Positions 10,691-20,973 of a stretch of 64,000 bases of DNA are shown here, piece by piece. Both the position numbers and the translations under genes were made by a program. The DNA lies in NCBI GenBank assembly GCA_032718475.1, contig JAUCBJ010007863.1, forward strand, positions 62,001 through 126,000, in the 5' to 3' direction. Below the pieces are notes generated by a model that worked only from the letters and a program-made list of their open reading frames with translations, was not told the DNA's origin and searched no databases. The DNA is from Nemertoderma westbladi (taxonomy: Eukaryota; Xenacoelomorpha; Nemertodermatida; Nemertodermatidae). Positions within the stretch are counted from its first letter, which is position 1. Each line of letters starts with the position of its first letter.

Positions 10691-12082
10691 CACCACTGGG
10701 GGGGGGGGGGCCGATTCGGCCCACCCACTATATTTTTGTAGTCGTCCAATGAAATCCTACAAAATTTGGGCTGTTGGTGAAACAACTATAGATGAACACT
10801 ACCAAACCTTAAAAAGTTAAAATTTCATAAGCATGGACTCATAATTTTGATGAAAAATAAAAGTAGTCCCAGGACAAAATTACAAAATTTTTCGTTTTCT
10901 AAAAACTAATAGTGTGGCAGTGTTGGCTAGATTTAGTAGGTTTTTCAAGACGCTGAATCGAATGTGATTATATTCCACTTCCAAAAATTGAAGTGGATGC
11001 TATTTTTCGTGCACCTAAGAAGTGGGCGTGGCACTTCAAATTTTGAAAAATTAGATATTCAGAAAATGCCCTTAATTTTTTTATTTCAACGCATCTTTAT
11101 GGGTTTTCTGGGCCGCTGAATCGATTGAAAGTAATATAGAAGCCTGAAGACTGAGTGGTTCGCCATTTTTGGTGCACCAAAATTAGGGCGTGGCACTTCA
11201 AATTTTGAAAAATACGAGATTCGGAAAATAAACCAAAATTGAAATTTTAACGAATTTATATAGGTTTTCCAGACCGCTGAATCGATTGAAAGTAATATAG
11301 AAGCCTGAAGACTTAGAAGTTAGCCATTTTTTGAAATCAAAACTTTAGTGTTTTTTCCGAATAAAGTAATTTTGAAAATTTGAAGTGCCACGCCCTAATT
11401 TTGGTGCACCGAAAATTACGTACACAAAGGATTTGAGGCTTCTATATTACTTTCAATCGATTCAGCGCTCCAGAAAACCTATAAAATTAATTTGAAATCA
11501 AAACTTTAGTGAATTTTCCGAATCTCGTATTTTTCAAAATTTGAAGTGCCACGCCCTAATTTTGGTGCACCAAAAATGGCGAACCACTAAGTCTTCAGGC
11601 TTCTATACTACTTTTAATCGATTCAGCGCTCCAGAAAACCAATAAAAATGCTTCGAAATCAGAACTTTAGTAAATTTTCCGAATAAAGTAATTTTGAAAT
11701 TTTAAAGTGCCACGCCCTAAATTTGGTGCTCCAAAAATGACGTACCACTACACTTACATACTTGTATAGAGCATTAGAGTGATCCAAACCAATAAAAATA
11801 AATAAAAATAGCCCAAACATAAATAATTACTAAATCACGAATGACTTTGTAAAATTCGAAAATTTCAAAAAATTTGGTGCTGGAGACCAAATTTTGAGGT
11901 GGCACCCACATCGAAAAGTAGAAATCCAATTGCAACGGCGTTTTTTGCAAAAGATGCGGCATTAAATTTGGCTAATTCTCACAAAAAATTGGGCCGGTAC
12001 GTAATGTGGTTGCATAGTTACAGCAACTAAAAACTAGGAAGGGGCCGATTCGCCCCCCCCCCCCCTCCCAGTGGTAATAGGG
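10659..12082. mobile_element. piggyBac-like MITE (1,424 bp) with internal inverted repeats
   Basis: The element is flanked by TTAA on both sides (10655-10658 and 12083-12086). Its terminal inverted repeats are ccctattaccactgggg and the complement cccagtggtaataggg, each next to a G or C homopolymer. TTAA duplication and CCC-starting ends are piggyBac signatures. It encodes no transposase. The interior contains repeated, oppositely oriented copies of modules such as tcgattgaaagtaatataga and gtgccacgccctaattttgg, so single strands could fold back extensively. Confidence 0.85.
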
Positions 12083-12153
12083 TTAAACCTCCAACAAATT
12101 GCCCGGAAATTTCCCAGATGGCTACAAAGTAAATGGGCATATAAATGTGTAGA
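12083..12153 (+). pseudogene. Element D gag fragment between MITE and LTR element A
   Basis: These 71 bases continue the interrupted gag frame of element D (reading LQQIARKFPRWLQSKWAYK) after the TTAA site, up to the duplication gtaga where element A is inserted. The frame resumes after element A at 19314. They are a remnant, not an independent gene. Confidence 0.7.
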
Positions 12154-12727
12154 TGTGAGCGGATTCAATTCCGCCCACCATCCCATAAAGTTGGGAAAGG
12201 GCACCATTTAGCAATATTGGGGATACGAGGTTAATCCCCAATTAACCTCATATCACACACCCAATAAACGGGTACAACAAACCCCAAAGAACCACACAAA
12301 GGAGGTAAGGGGTCAAACCTCTTGGGAGAGGGAAAGTAACAGCAGCGGGGGGCAAGCACCCCCACAGAGGTGAGAGGCGAGAAGTGGGATAACAGCCAAT
12401 GAGGACAGGGGGGAGAGTATCCACTGGACGAAGGCCGTAGTAGTGTACTAATCATATACATATATATTGTCCTGCTACCGGTCGGTTGTTCAGTTTACTC
12501 AGTCATTGTCATTAGTGCAGTTAGGTGACATTTTCGTACCATCACCGCCGTCACCACCACTACCGGTACAATGTTATTTATCATACTTACATATATATTT
12601 CTTGCTACTATATTATATTTGCGTGAGTCAATAATATCAGAACAACAGCAACAACTAACTATCTTTTCACAACGAGCGGCGATGCGTAACGAGAACAAAC
12701 CGGTCGGGATCCCATGATCCCATCACA
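12154..12727 (+). repeat. 5' LTR of element A
   Basis: 574 bp, TG...CA ends. It contains the conserved hairpin at 12223-12253 (arms atacgaggttaat and attaacctcatat, one mismatch in this copy), an AATAAA near 12262 and a TATA-rich stretch near 12450. It matches 18740-19313 with only scattered differences. Confidence 0.9.
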
Positions 12728-12786
12728 GTACTAAAATCAGACAACTGCTAAAGCTGTGACTGCCAGCCACCATCAAAGACTAAAGG

Positions 12787-15700
12787 ATGAGCGAAGCCCG
12801 AAATCTAGAGGGAGAGACGACACCGCCGCGGACCTCGGACGATACGAACGAAACGATCCGCGAGGCCGCGACGCGACGGTATCGACCCGCAACGCCGGAC
12901 TCGCCGGAAAGGAACGATCCGGTAGCCCAAGCGGAGGGCAGCTGTCTACCACAACGGGAGGAGGAGTTGACGCACGACGGCGCTCGTAGTACCGATGTCT
13001 CCAGCCAGCCACAGGCCGAGGGCGATGGATGGCCCACCGGAACGGCGACGGTGGGGCCGCCGGTACGACACCAAACCAGGAGGGGAGGAGGAGAGGTCGG
13101 CAACGAGGACATCGGAACCAGTGACCGGCTCTGACGAGCCTACAACGCAACAAAGAAGCAACTTAAGGAGGCCAGGGAAGGAGTAAAGATAGACCAAGGG
13201 AAGTTGAGTCGGCGACTAGGTGAGTCGAATAAACATTTTACATACCTAGTTCGCTTCGGACAGGGAGAACTAGCCAGTGAGAGAGCGAGGGGGGTCGCCA
13301 ACAAACTATTTGAACTGTGGCGATCCGGGATTATGGAGCCCCAAGTTGTGTACATAGGGCCGTATTTAGTGGATGCTAGGGGAATTAAATTGGTGGGTTG
13401 GGCAGACCCGCACAAGGGCAAATCCGAGATTAACCCCGAGGATTCGGTCTCGTCGGTTAGCAAGGGCCCCAGAAAGCGGGGGAAAGTTAGTAGGACAGAG
13501 AGGCGACAGGAGTCCGTCGCAACCGACAAGTCCGCTACATCCTCCGCAAAAGTAAGAAGGGTGTTAGAAATAGATCTGGCTTGTCAGTTGGATATGGTGG
13601 CGCTAGACCAGAAAGAGTTAGAGAGGCAGTTGGAAGAGGGAGCTGCGTTGCTAGAGAAAGAGAGAGAGTTGGCGAGGGAGTGTAAAGAGAGAGCCGAGAG
13701 GGTGGCCAGGAACTGTAGGGAGCAAGAAGAGAGGGAGAAAGAGGAGCGCAAAGAGCGAGAAGGGTGATGGAGAAAGAGGAGTGCAAAGAGCGAGAAGAGA
13801 GGGAGAAAGAGGAGCGCAAAGAGCGAGAAACGAGAGAAAGAAATGAACGTAGAGAGCGGGTGGCGAGAGAAACAGAGTTAGCAAACAGAGTTTGCGAGAG
13901 GATAGGGAGAGAGAGAGAACGGGAAAGTGTGTGTGAGATGATATGCACGCCCGGCTGAGGGGGCTTATGCAATACCAGGCCAAACAATAGCGCCGACTAG
14001 AACTGGCACAGTTGGGGCTATCAGAGAGTGAGGCTGGCTCGGGTAGTGTTTACGAGGAGCCAGAAGTTATGGAAACCTTTGTTAATACCCCACTTACAGG
14101 GACCAGACGACAGACCCAAGACTGGTGTAACCGTAAGGCGGGGGGGAGGGGGGGGGGGGGGTAATAACAATACAGTAGAAAACGTTAATATTAATAGTAC
14201 CATAGTAGATAACCCTAATCAAACTTTCATTGCAGGAAATAATATTTTGCCCGATAATAGTAATTTAAATCCGAACGATCCTAATTTAAATGTAGAAAAT
14301 AATTCAAATAATCTAGATTCGAATATATAAAATAATTCAAATAATTTAAATTTAAATACGCAAATAATCTAAATAATAATCTTAATTCAAACGAACAAAA
14401 TAAACCCAATTCTAACCAAAATATACAGAATAATTTAAATAATAACCCGAATTCAGCACAGAATAATCCTAATAATTTAAATAATTTAGAAAATAACATT
14501 GATACTGGTGCTAATAATGTAAACGCAACAAATCTAGGTGGCCCGGCAAATGAGAGCCTGGTAGGCCACGCAGCTAATACGCAGGGAGTAGCGGGGTTGA
14601 GTCAACCCGACGGGGGCCTGGTAGGCCACATAGTTAGGCAGGAAGTAGCGGGGTTGAGTCCACCCTACGGGGGCCTGGTAGGCCACGTAGTTAGGCAGGG
14701 TGTAGCGGGGTTGAGTCAACCCGACGGGGGCCTAGTAGGCCACACAGTAGTAGAGGGAGAGGTGAGGGTGAATAGACCCAGTCACAGTAGAGATAGTGCA
14801 TCGACTAGAGAGGGGCGTAGAAGCTAAGTGAGAGATAGTGAAGTGATAGGTGGCGAGTGGGGGCTACAGGAGCCCCACAACGAGGGATTAGCGGCGAGGG
14901 GGGGGGGGGGGTGGGCAGAGAGTACCCCACAGGCGTCAGCGGATAATGGGCGGGGCGAATTAGGTGGACCGCAGCACCCGGCGATGGAGAACAGTAGGGG
15001 AATTACGAATATCCCCAGCGGCGTGCGACTGGGTAGAGAGAGAGAGGTTGGCGTCGCGAGAGGGCGAGCGACGAGACGTCGAGCCCAGTCAGAAGAGGGA
15101 AGAAGAACAGTGGAGTTTAACCGGGAGGTCGATGATAGATCTCACGAGCAGGGACACTACACTGCAGAAAGAAGAAGAGAAGAGTGTAGAAGAAGTGTCG
15201 TTGCAAGCGACAGGAGAGCGAGGACGGATAGCCAGCCGTCAGTCGTAGAGATGGAGTTGGAGAGTCAGTGGGGTCGAACTCCGGGAGATTGCCGTCGCCC
15301 CGGAGAGACGCGACCTGACAAGGTGTACTATACACCGAGAGAGGGCTATAGGGTGTACCGGTACGAGGACGAGAACAGTAGAGGGGATCGAAGAGAAACT
15401 TCCCGACGGGATATAGCTGCCGGTCGAGGATACGGTAGCCACGGGGAGGACTTCTTGGATTATTCGAGAAGGTTAAACTTTAATCCCGAGCGACACATAC
15501 AGACTGCAGGACATACTGTAGGCCTTACTGCACATACTATAGGCCATGCTGGGAGAGATAATGTAGGCGATAGGGCAGCACGCACGAGGGGATTAAACCC
15601 GGAAGTCGCAGAGTACATACCGGTAGGTAGCCCAGAAGTGGATAGGCCTATACCGGTACCAGCACAACAGTATGACTATAGCACACAGGGACATAACATA

Positions 15701-15874
15701 TACCCGGTTAAGGGGGATATTGTGGATAGGCAATATAAACAACCAACAACAAATATATGCAAATACCTGGTTGAGGGGGATTTTGCAGATAGGTGTATGG
15801 GCCCCAATATATTAACATCAACCCCAGTACCAAACATAACACCGGTGGGGGGGGGGGGGGGGGGGGCAGGGTGA
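12787..15874 (+). pseudogene. Element A gag, broken
   Basis: The start is MSEARNLEGETTPPRTSDD. The same opening (TPPRTPDD-type, then IREAATRRY) is found in elements B and C, which fixes the start. In order: a basic Arg/Pro-rich head; a conserved block with LGESNKHF and VYIGPYLVDARGIKLVGW; a Glu/Arg-rich coiled coil; a G homopolymer (about 14138-14161); an Asn-rich stretch; repeats of the GGLVGH type; and a second and third G run. Breaks: a nonsense codon at 13132-13134 where C has an Arg codon, a frame change near 13767, and stops or frame changes in the Asn-rich part. The capsid domain that follows in C is absent. Confidence 0.75.
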
Positions 15875-17680
15875 CATTTCCCCAATACAATATACGCAAT
15901 ATAGACAACCAAGAACAAGAAGGATTCGACAAAGAGAGTGGGGTGGAAGGTAGGACGAGCTAGAGGGGGGAAGATGGTAGGGTGCCTGATGGAGGAGTGG
16001 CCCTTAGGTTGCTGAGTGGTCCAATAGGTTGGACAGAAAAGGGTACGGACGCGCCGACGTGAAGGTGTAGGTAGTTAAAAGAGAAACATACGCACTGAGG
16101 TAAACTGAGGGCGTCACGTGTGGGTATGCAAAGGGGGTATGTACGAATATCGTTGGTTATCAGAAGTGGGATAACCAATTAGAGTATGGAGAGGGAGAAA
16201 CCTGTGGGCATTGAGGACATCAGGCAACCAGAAACGAAGAGGATTAGAGGAAGAGAGTGGGGCGGAAAGTGAGGTGAGCTGGAGGAGGAAGATGTGAGAG
16301 ATGAGAAGGGTACAGGGGATGCGTTGAACTAAGTAGGGCACGGGCGTGATGACGTGTTTGATGCAAGAGCAGGAAGAAGTTAGTGGAGTTAGTTGAGTTA
16401 GTAAGAGTTAGTAGTAGAGTTAGTTCAGTTAGTAGAGAGTTAGTAGAGTTAGTAAGAGTTAGTAGTTGTTCACATAATTAACATACCCACTTTGCCGGCA
16501 CTCAGAGCGTCACGTGCAGGCGAGGAGACGTAAAGGGGATAATATGTAAAGGTAGGTGTAGAGGAAACAAGATGTAAAGGTAGGTGTAGAGGAGATAAGA
16601 TGTAGATAGAGTAGAGGAAGTAGATGTAGAGATAGATGTAGAGGAAGTAGATAGAGGCGGGAGAGATGCGTGATGAAGGGGGTGGCCCATAAGTTGTTGA
16701 GTGGTCCAGTGGGTTGGACGAAAAGGGTACGGATGTGCTGGGGGGTGTGCGTGAGGGTGTGGGTGGTTAAACGTTACATTCTGCCTAGGTTAACATGTGC
16801 TCCTAGGGTAACTTAGCATACGCACCTTTGACGGCACTGAGGGTGTCACGTACGGGATTGAGGGGGATCATGTATACATTACCATAGTTGAAAGGGTGCC
16901 ATGTAGTAGAGTAGTAGAGGCGGGTACATAGGGTGCCAGGTAGTAGAGTAGTAGAGGCGGGCACATAGGGTGCCAGGTAGTAGAGTAGTAGGGGCGGGCA
17001 CATAGGGTGTCAGGTAGTAGAGTAGTAGAGACGGGCACATAGGGTGCCAGGTAGTAGAGTAGTAGAGAGGGCACAAAGTGAGGGGGGTATGTATGCATGC
17101 TATTGCCAAGGAGTAAGGAAAGTGCGAAATGTGTGGGCGCTGAGGTCTTCAAGTATCGAGCAGAAAGAGGGTAGGTAGTACCGTTAGTTAGGGAGTAAGA
17201 GGGTATGTGGTACCGTTAGCTAGGGGAGTTAGTAAGAGTAGTAAGAGGGTACATAGTACCGTTAGCTAGAGGAGTTAGTAAGAGTACTAAGAGGGTACGT
17301 AGTACCGTTAGCTAGAGGAGTTAGTAAGAGTAGTAGGAGGGTACGTAGTACCGTTAGCTAGAGGAGTTAGTAAGAGTAGTAAGAGGGTACGTAGTACCGT
17401 TAGCTAGAGGAGTTAGTAAGAGTTAGGGAGGTAGAGAGGTAGTAAGAGGTAGAGAGTCAGTAGAGTTAGGGAGTTAGTAGAATTAGTAGAGCTAGTAGAG
17501 GTAGAGAGTTAGTAGAGTTAGTAGAAGTAGAGAGTTAGTAGAGCTAGTGGAGTTAGTAGAGTTAGCAGTAAGAGAGTAGAGAGCACAACACATCGTAGAA
17601 ATAGTAGCTAGAAAGGTAGATAGGATAGCACAGAACAGATCAACACAGAACAGAAATAAAACAAAATTGAAATAAAATTA
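15875..17680 (+). repeat. Low-complexity interior of element A with short tandem repeats
   Basis: No gene is seen. The stretch holds gttagtagagttagtaa-like repeats, a 37-bp tandem repeat (about five copies, 16900-17070, core gggtgccaggtagtagagta), and a repeat of about 49 bp (17200-17430, core gggtacgtagtaccgttagc). Elements B (34200-35090, complementary strand) and C (63720-64000) have related runs between the protease frame and the 3' end, so this is a family trait. Confidence 0.7.
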
Positions 17681-17842
17681 AGAATATCAGGATCACCTCC
17701 GAACTATAGAAGAGCCTTCAAGGTGGCCTTTGAAGGTCTGGTAGACCACCTGGGGCTGAAGGGCGAGTCAGTGTCATACAACAGCCGGCATCTAGTAGAC
17801 AGGGAGGTGGATACACATATCACGTGGGAGAAGTTGAATTGA
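17681..17842 (+). pseudogene. Tail of exonuclease-like ORF in element A
   Basis: An open frame ends ...TWEKLN with tga. Its first part (NYRRAFKVAFEGLV) is nearly the same as the C-terminus of the exonuclease-like reading frame at 20197-20973, about 85 percent at the DNA level by eye over roughly 60 bases. Here about 35 further residues follow (DHLGLKGESVSYNSRHL...). Only this tail is present: the catalytic part is missing. It suggests that the parent of element A carried the complete gene in its 3' half. Confidence 0.5.
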
Positions 17843-18699
17843 AGGGAAGCGACTGGAAGAAGTCGCCAGGCGAGAATGGGGGAGAGAGAGAATGAAGCGC
17901 GTTATGTAGACGAGCATATAATATAATATATATAATAATAATAATTATAATCTTATAATAATTATAATAATTCGTATATATATTATACAGTATGTACCGT
18001 AGTCAAGCACAACATTTTTCCAATTAGCTACTGGAACTGGGGACTAATTGACTAGGGCGACAGGACGGGACTTAGACGGCGCCCACTAACATGAGCGCAC
18101 ATGCGTGGGACCCGATAAGTGTGTGGTCATTAAACAAAAGGGCGGAGTTCAGGATTTATTTATTGTGAAAGCTCGTATCCTGCGGGATAAGAATCGTGCA
18201 GATAGGCACTACCGGGATACGAGTAGGAGGGGCACTTGATGGGACCACAGGCGTGAAAATGAGAGGAGTATGAGAGGAGTATGTGAGGAATATGAGAAGA
18301 GTATGAGAATATAGAACGCAGGGGAGTTAGATAGTGGTTGAGTATAGAACGCGTGGAGAGAAGGCAAGTGCAATTCAAGTGTGGGGGGGAGGAGTAAGAG
18401 GTAGAGTGAGGGACAAGGAAGGTCCAAGAATTAGAGTGGAGGAGAGGTTAGAGTCAGTTAGAGCAGAATTAGAGTGGAGAGAGTAGTGGGGAGGTAAAAA
18501 TTGTGTGAGAGAAATCCACAATTGTCTCAACACGGGACGTCAGATGTCTTGGTGTAAAATAGATGAAGTTGCACCAAGAGAGGGTAGCAATATCATACCC
18601 ATAGGGAGCGGCCTGGAAGGCTGGCTCCGAGAAAAAGAGAACTCCACCTCACACCCGATAGTAGATCGGGATCCAGCGGAATTTAAGCGCACTCATTGG
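17843..18699 (+). other. 3' untranslated region of element A
   Basis: No gene is seen. It includes an AT microsatellite (17920-17990) and an A/G-rich stretch. The last 250 bases match the corresponding end of element B (34205-34400, complementary strand) in blocks such as acgggacgtcagatgtc and gatccagcggaatt, showing that A and B belong to one family. Confidence 0.6.
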
Positions 18700-18739
18700 T
18701 GATGCTATCTTCTCACCGGGAAGATAGCATGGGGGGGAG
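18700..18739 (+). promoter_or_regulatory. Hairpin plus polypurine tract of element A
   Basis: An 11-bp stem (atgctatcttc and gaagatagcat) with a short loop is followed directly by the purine run gggggggag, which abuts the LTR start tgtgagcgg. The run is the expected primer for plus-strand DNA synthesis. Element B has the same hairpin and tract in the same place. Confidence 0.75.
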
Positions 18740-19313
18740 TGTGAGCGGATTCAATTCCGCCCACCACCCCATAAAGTTGGGAAAGGGCACCTTTTAGCAA
18801 TATTGGGGATACGAGGTTAATCCCCAATTAACCTCGTATCACACACCCAATAAACGGGGACAACAAACCCCAAAGAGCCACACAAAGGAGGTCAGAGGTC
18901 AAACCTCTTGGGAGAGGGAAAGTAACAGCAGCGGGGGGCAAGCACCCCCACAGAGGTGAGAGGCGAGAAGTGGGATAACAGCCAATGAGGGCAGGGGGGA
19001 GAGTATCCACTGGATGAAGGCCGTAGTTGTGTACTAATCATATACATATATATTGTCCTGCTACCGGTCGGTTGTTCAGTTTACTCAGTCATTGTCATTA
19101 GTGCAGTTAGGTGACATTTTCGTACCGTCACCGCCGTCACCACCACTACCGGTACAACGTTATTTATCATACTTACATATATATTTTTTGCTACTATATT
19201 ATATTTGCGTGAGTCAATAATATCAGAACAACAGCAACAACTAACTATCTTTTCACAACGAGTGGCGACGCGTAACGAGAACAAACCGGTTGGGATCCCC
19301 TGATCCCGTCACA
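18740..19313 (+). repeat. 3' LTR of element A
   Basis: 574 bp, the partner of 12154-12727. Its hairpin at 18809-18839 is perfect (13-bp arms). It is followed by gtaga, the target duplication. Confidence 0.9.
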
Positions 19314-19850
19314 GTAGATCTCAGACGAAGACACCCGGATCGGGATCCTAGTTTTCTCAAAATGTCTGCATTCCTAGATGATATCTACGAGGCCATGAAC
19401 GACTCCATGTTCTCTAAACAGAGTCTCTCCAAGTTGGATGGGATAGAGAGCACTTTTCGGAGCAGGGCACCCACTCCAAAACCGAGATTCCGTCCTCCTC
19501 TGGTAAGTACGATGGCCATCACCATGGCCGAGGATTTGGACGATGAGGATTATGAGGAACCGACATTGGCAGAAGAATGGGCGTGCAATCTGGCAAATTG
19601 GGCGCCAGAGAGGGAAGGCACCACAAACTCCCTTCTATGTCTCTTCTGCGGAGAGAAGCACAAAGTAGAATTCTGCAGAAAGTTTCAGTTCGCAGAACTA
19701 GTTCCGCGCTTAGAGGCAATCATGAAACACCGAGGATGCTTCCGGTGTCTTGGTACAGGCCATTACGTGAGGGACTGTGAACAGAGGTCTTTTTGTGCAG
19801 TTTGCAACAATCTACGACATCACACGCTCTTCCACATTCCTGCAAACTAG
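19314..19850 (+). pseudogene. Element D gag C-terminal part with BEL/Pao zinc motifs
   Basis: The gag frame of element D resumes after the gtaga duplication. After an acidic helical stretch it has CLFCGEKHKVEFC, then RGCFRCLGTGHYVRDC (a C-x2-C-x4-H-x4-C zinc knuckle), then CAVCNNLRHHTLFH. This Cys/His arrangement, ending in an HHTLLH-like box, is the typical C-terminal zinc region of BEL/Pao gag. It stops at 19848-19850. A coding frame starting at 19290 is an artefact of reading into it from LTR sequence. Protease and polymerase domains do not follow. Confidence 0.75.
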
Positions 19851-19982
19851 TATTTGAGTATCAAGTATTTGAGAGAGATAGGCCATTACTGAACCAGTAC
19901 AGACAATCTTACTAAACGTCACTCATCTACTTGAGCCTTGGCAAGGCACCACCGAGCAAGTGAGCGAGCGAGGAAGTTCGTA

Positions 19983-20973
19983 ATGGCGGAGAGACTTGTT
20001 AAGAAAAGAAAGACGGAGAGGAGTGGAAAGGAGATACTAGTGGACTTCACGCAAAGGCATCCGGAGGAGAAGACGAGGGGATACTACGAGCCGCTAGCGA
20101 AGGGTCACAAAGCGCGAGCGCTACAGGACCACTTCAGGGAGATGCACGAGAGGCAACTGGTCGGGACCTGCGATCCTCGAGCATTTTTGCTACGTAGTGA
20201 AAGGAGATATTCGGGATACCGAAGTATCCAAGAGAACCAACGAGAAACGACTGGAGGAGGTTCGTAGAGTCTGTGAACAGGGGAGGATACATGGTCCTAG
20301 ACGACAAAGGGACTGTGGAGGACAAAGAAGGTTCAAGATGAGGGTCGGCGGGATCGGCCAGAACCATACTACTGCATTTGGCTGCGCCAAATGGAGACAT
20401 ATTCCTATTCGATCTAGGAACATACGGCAAGAAGAGCGGGCCAAAGTTAAACCGGTTGCCAAGAGCAGTGCAAGACCTAGTAAAAGAGAAGACAACGGTG
20501 AAGGTGGGATCGGCAATCCACGACGATGCGGAGAGGATCGTCAGACCGGAGCCCCCAACCTCCTGGACATGCAAGTGGTCTACATGGCCATGACAGGGCC
20601 AGACGGGTTGGGATTGGTAGAGAACACAGGACATTGCGGAGCAGTGGCGATGGGTCAGCTCATGGGGCTCGTCTGCCACAAGCCGATGGACTGGGGTAAG
20701 TTCCGGGAGGAGTACAGAGAGGAGCTGGAGTGGGGAGCAAGGCTAGGGAAACAAGAGGTGTATCAGATCCGGAGAGGAGCGATAAAGATATATCAGAAAA
20801 GATATATCCTACAGGAGGATTGGATAATGATAGGTTTACTAAACCTATTTATGGCAGTGGTTATCGGAAGAGAGCCGACAGCGTTTCTGCTATCAGAATC
20901 ACCACTAAACTACAGAAGAGCCTTTAAGGTGGCCTTTGAAGGTCTGGTAGTAAATAAATATTTCTCCATTTGA
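19983..20973 (+). pseudogene. 3'-5' exonuclease-like gene, frameshifted
   Basis: Several frames must be combined to see the domain. An N-terminal basic helical part starts MAERLVKKRKTERSGK (19983). In another frame, ILLHLAAPNGDIFLFDLGT (about 20363-20423) and KVGSAIHDDAERI (20501-20539) follow the pattern of the DEDD 3'-5' exonuclease fold (WRN/EXD/Egalitarian type): a hydrophobic strand, a conserved L-F-D-L, then K-V-G-x-x-I-x-x-D. In a third register NLLDMQVVY (20557-20583) and LGKQEVYQIRRGAIKIY (20743-20793) match the later helices. The usual D of the final Y-x-x-x-D motif is not evident. At least two frame changes make it a pseudogene. The C-terminus matches element A at 17690-17745. Confidence 0.5.

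Larger units (their letters stand above)
12154..19313 (+). mobile_element. LTR retroelement A (BEL/Pao-like family A/B/C), non-autonomous
   Basis: A complete insertion of 7,160 bp with two 574-bp LTRs (12154-12727 and 18740-19313) that start tgtgagcgg and end atcaca/gtcaca. The 5-bp duplication gtaga lies at 12149-12153 and directly after 19313. It is inserted in the gag of element D. The interior carries a broken gag (12787-15874), a long low-complexity part, the tail of an exonuclease-like frame (17681-17842) and a 3' hairpin with polypurine tract. No capsid, protease, reverse transcriptase or integrase was seen, so it depends on another element. Confidence 0.9.

Noticed and set aside
12773-13153. 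Minus-strand frames opposite the element A gag head
   Set aside because: GC-rich antisense shadows of a frame that is conserved in three elements on the other strand.
20134-20679. Minus-strand frames opposite the exonuclease-like region
   Set aside because: They lack recognisable motifs, while the plus strand shows an ordered series of exonuclease-like motifs across frames.
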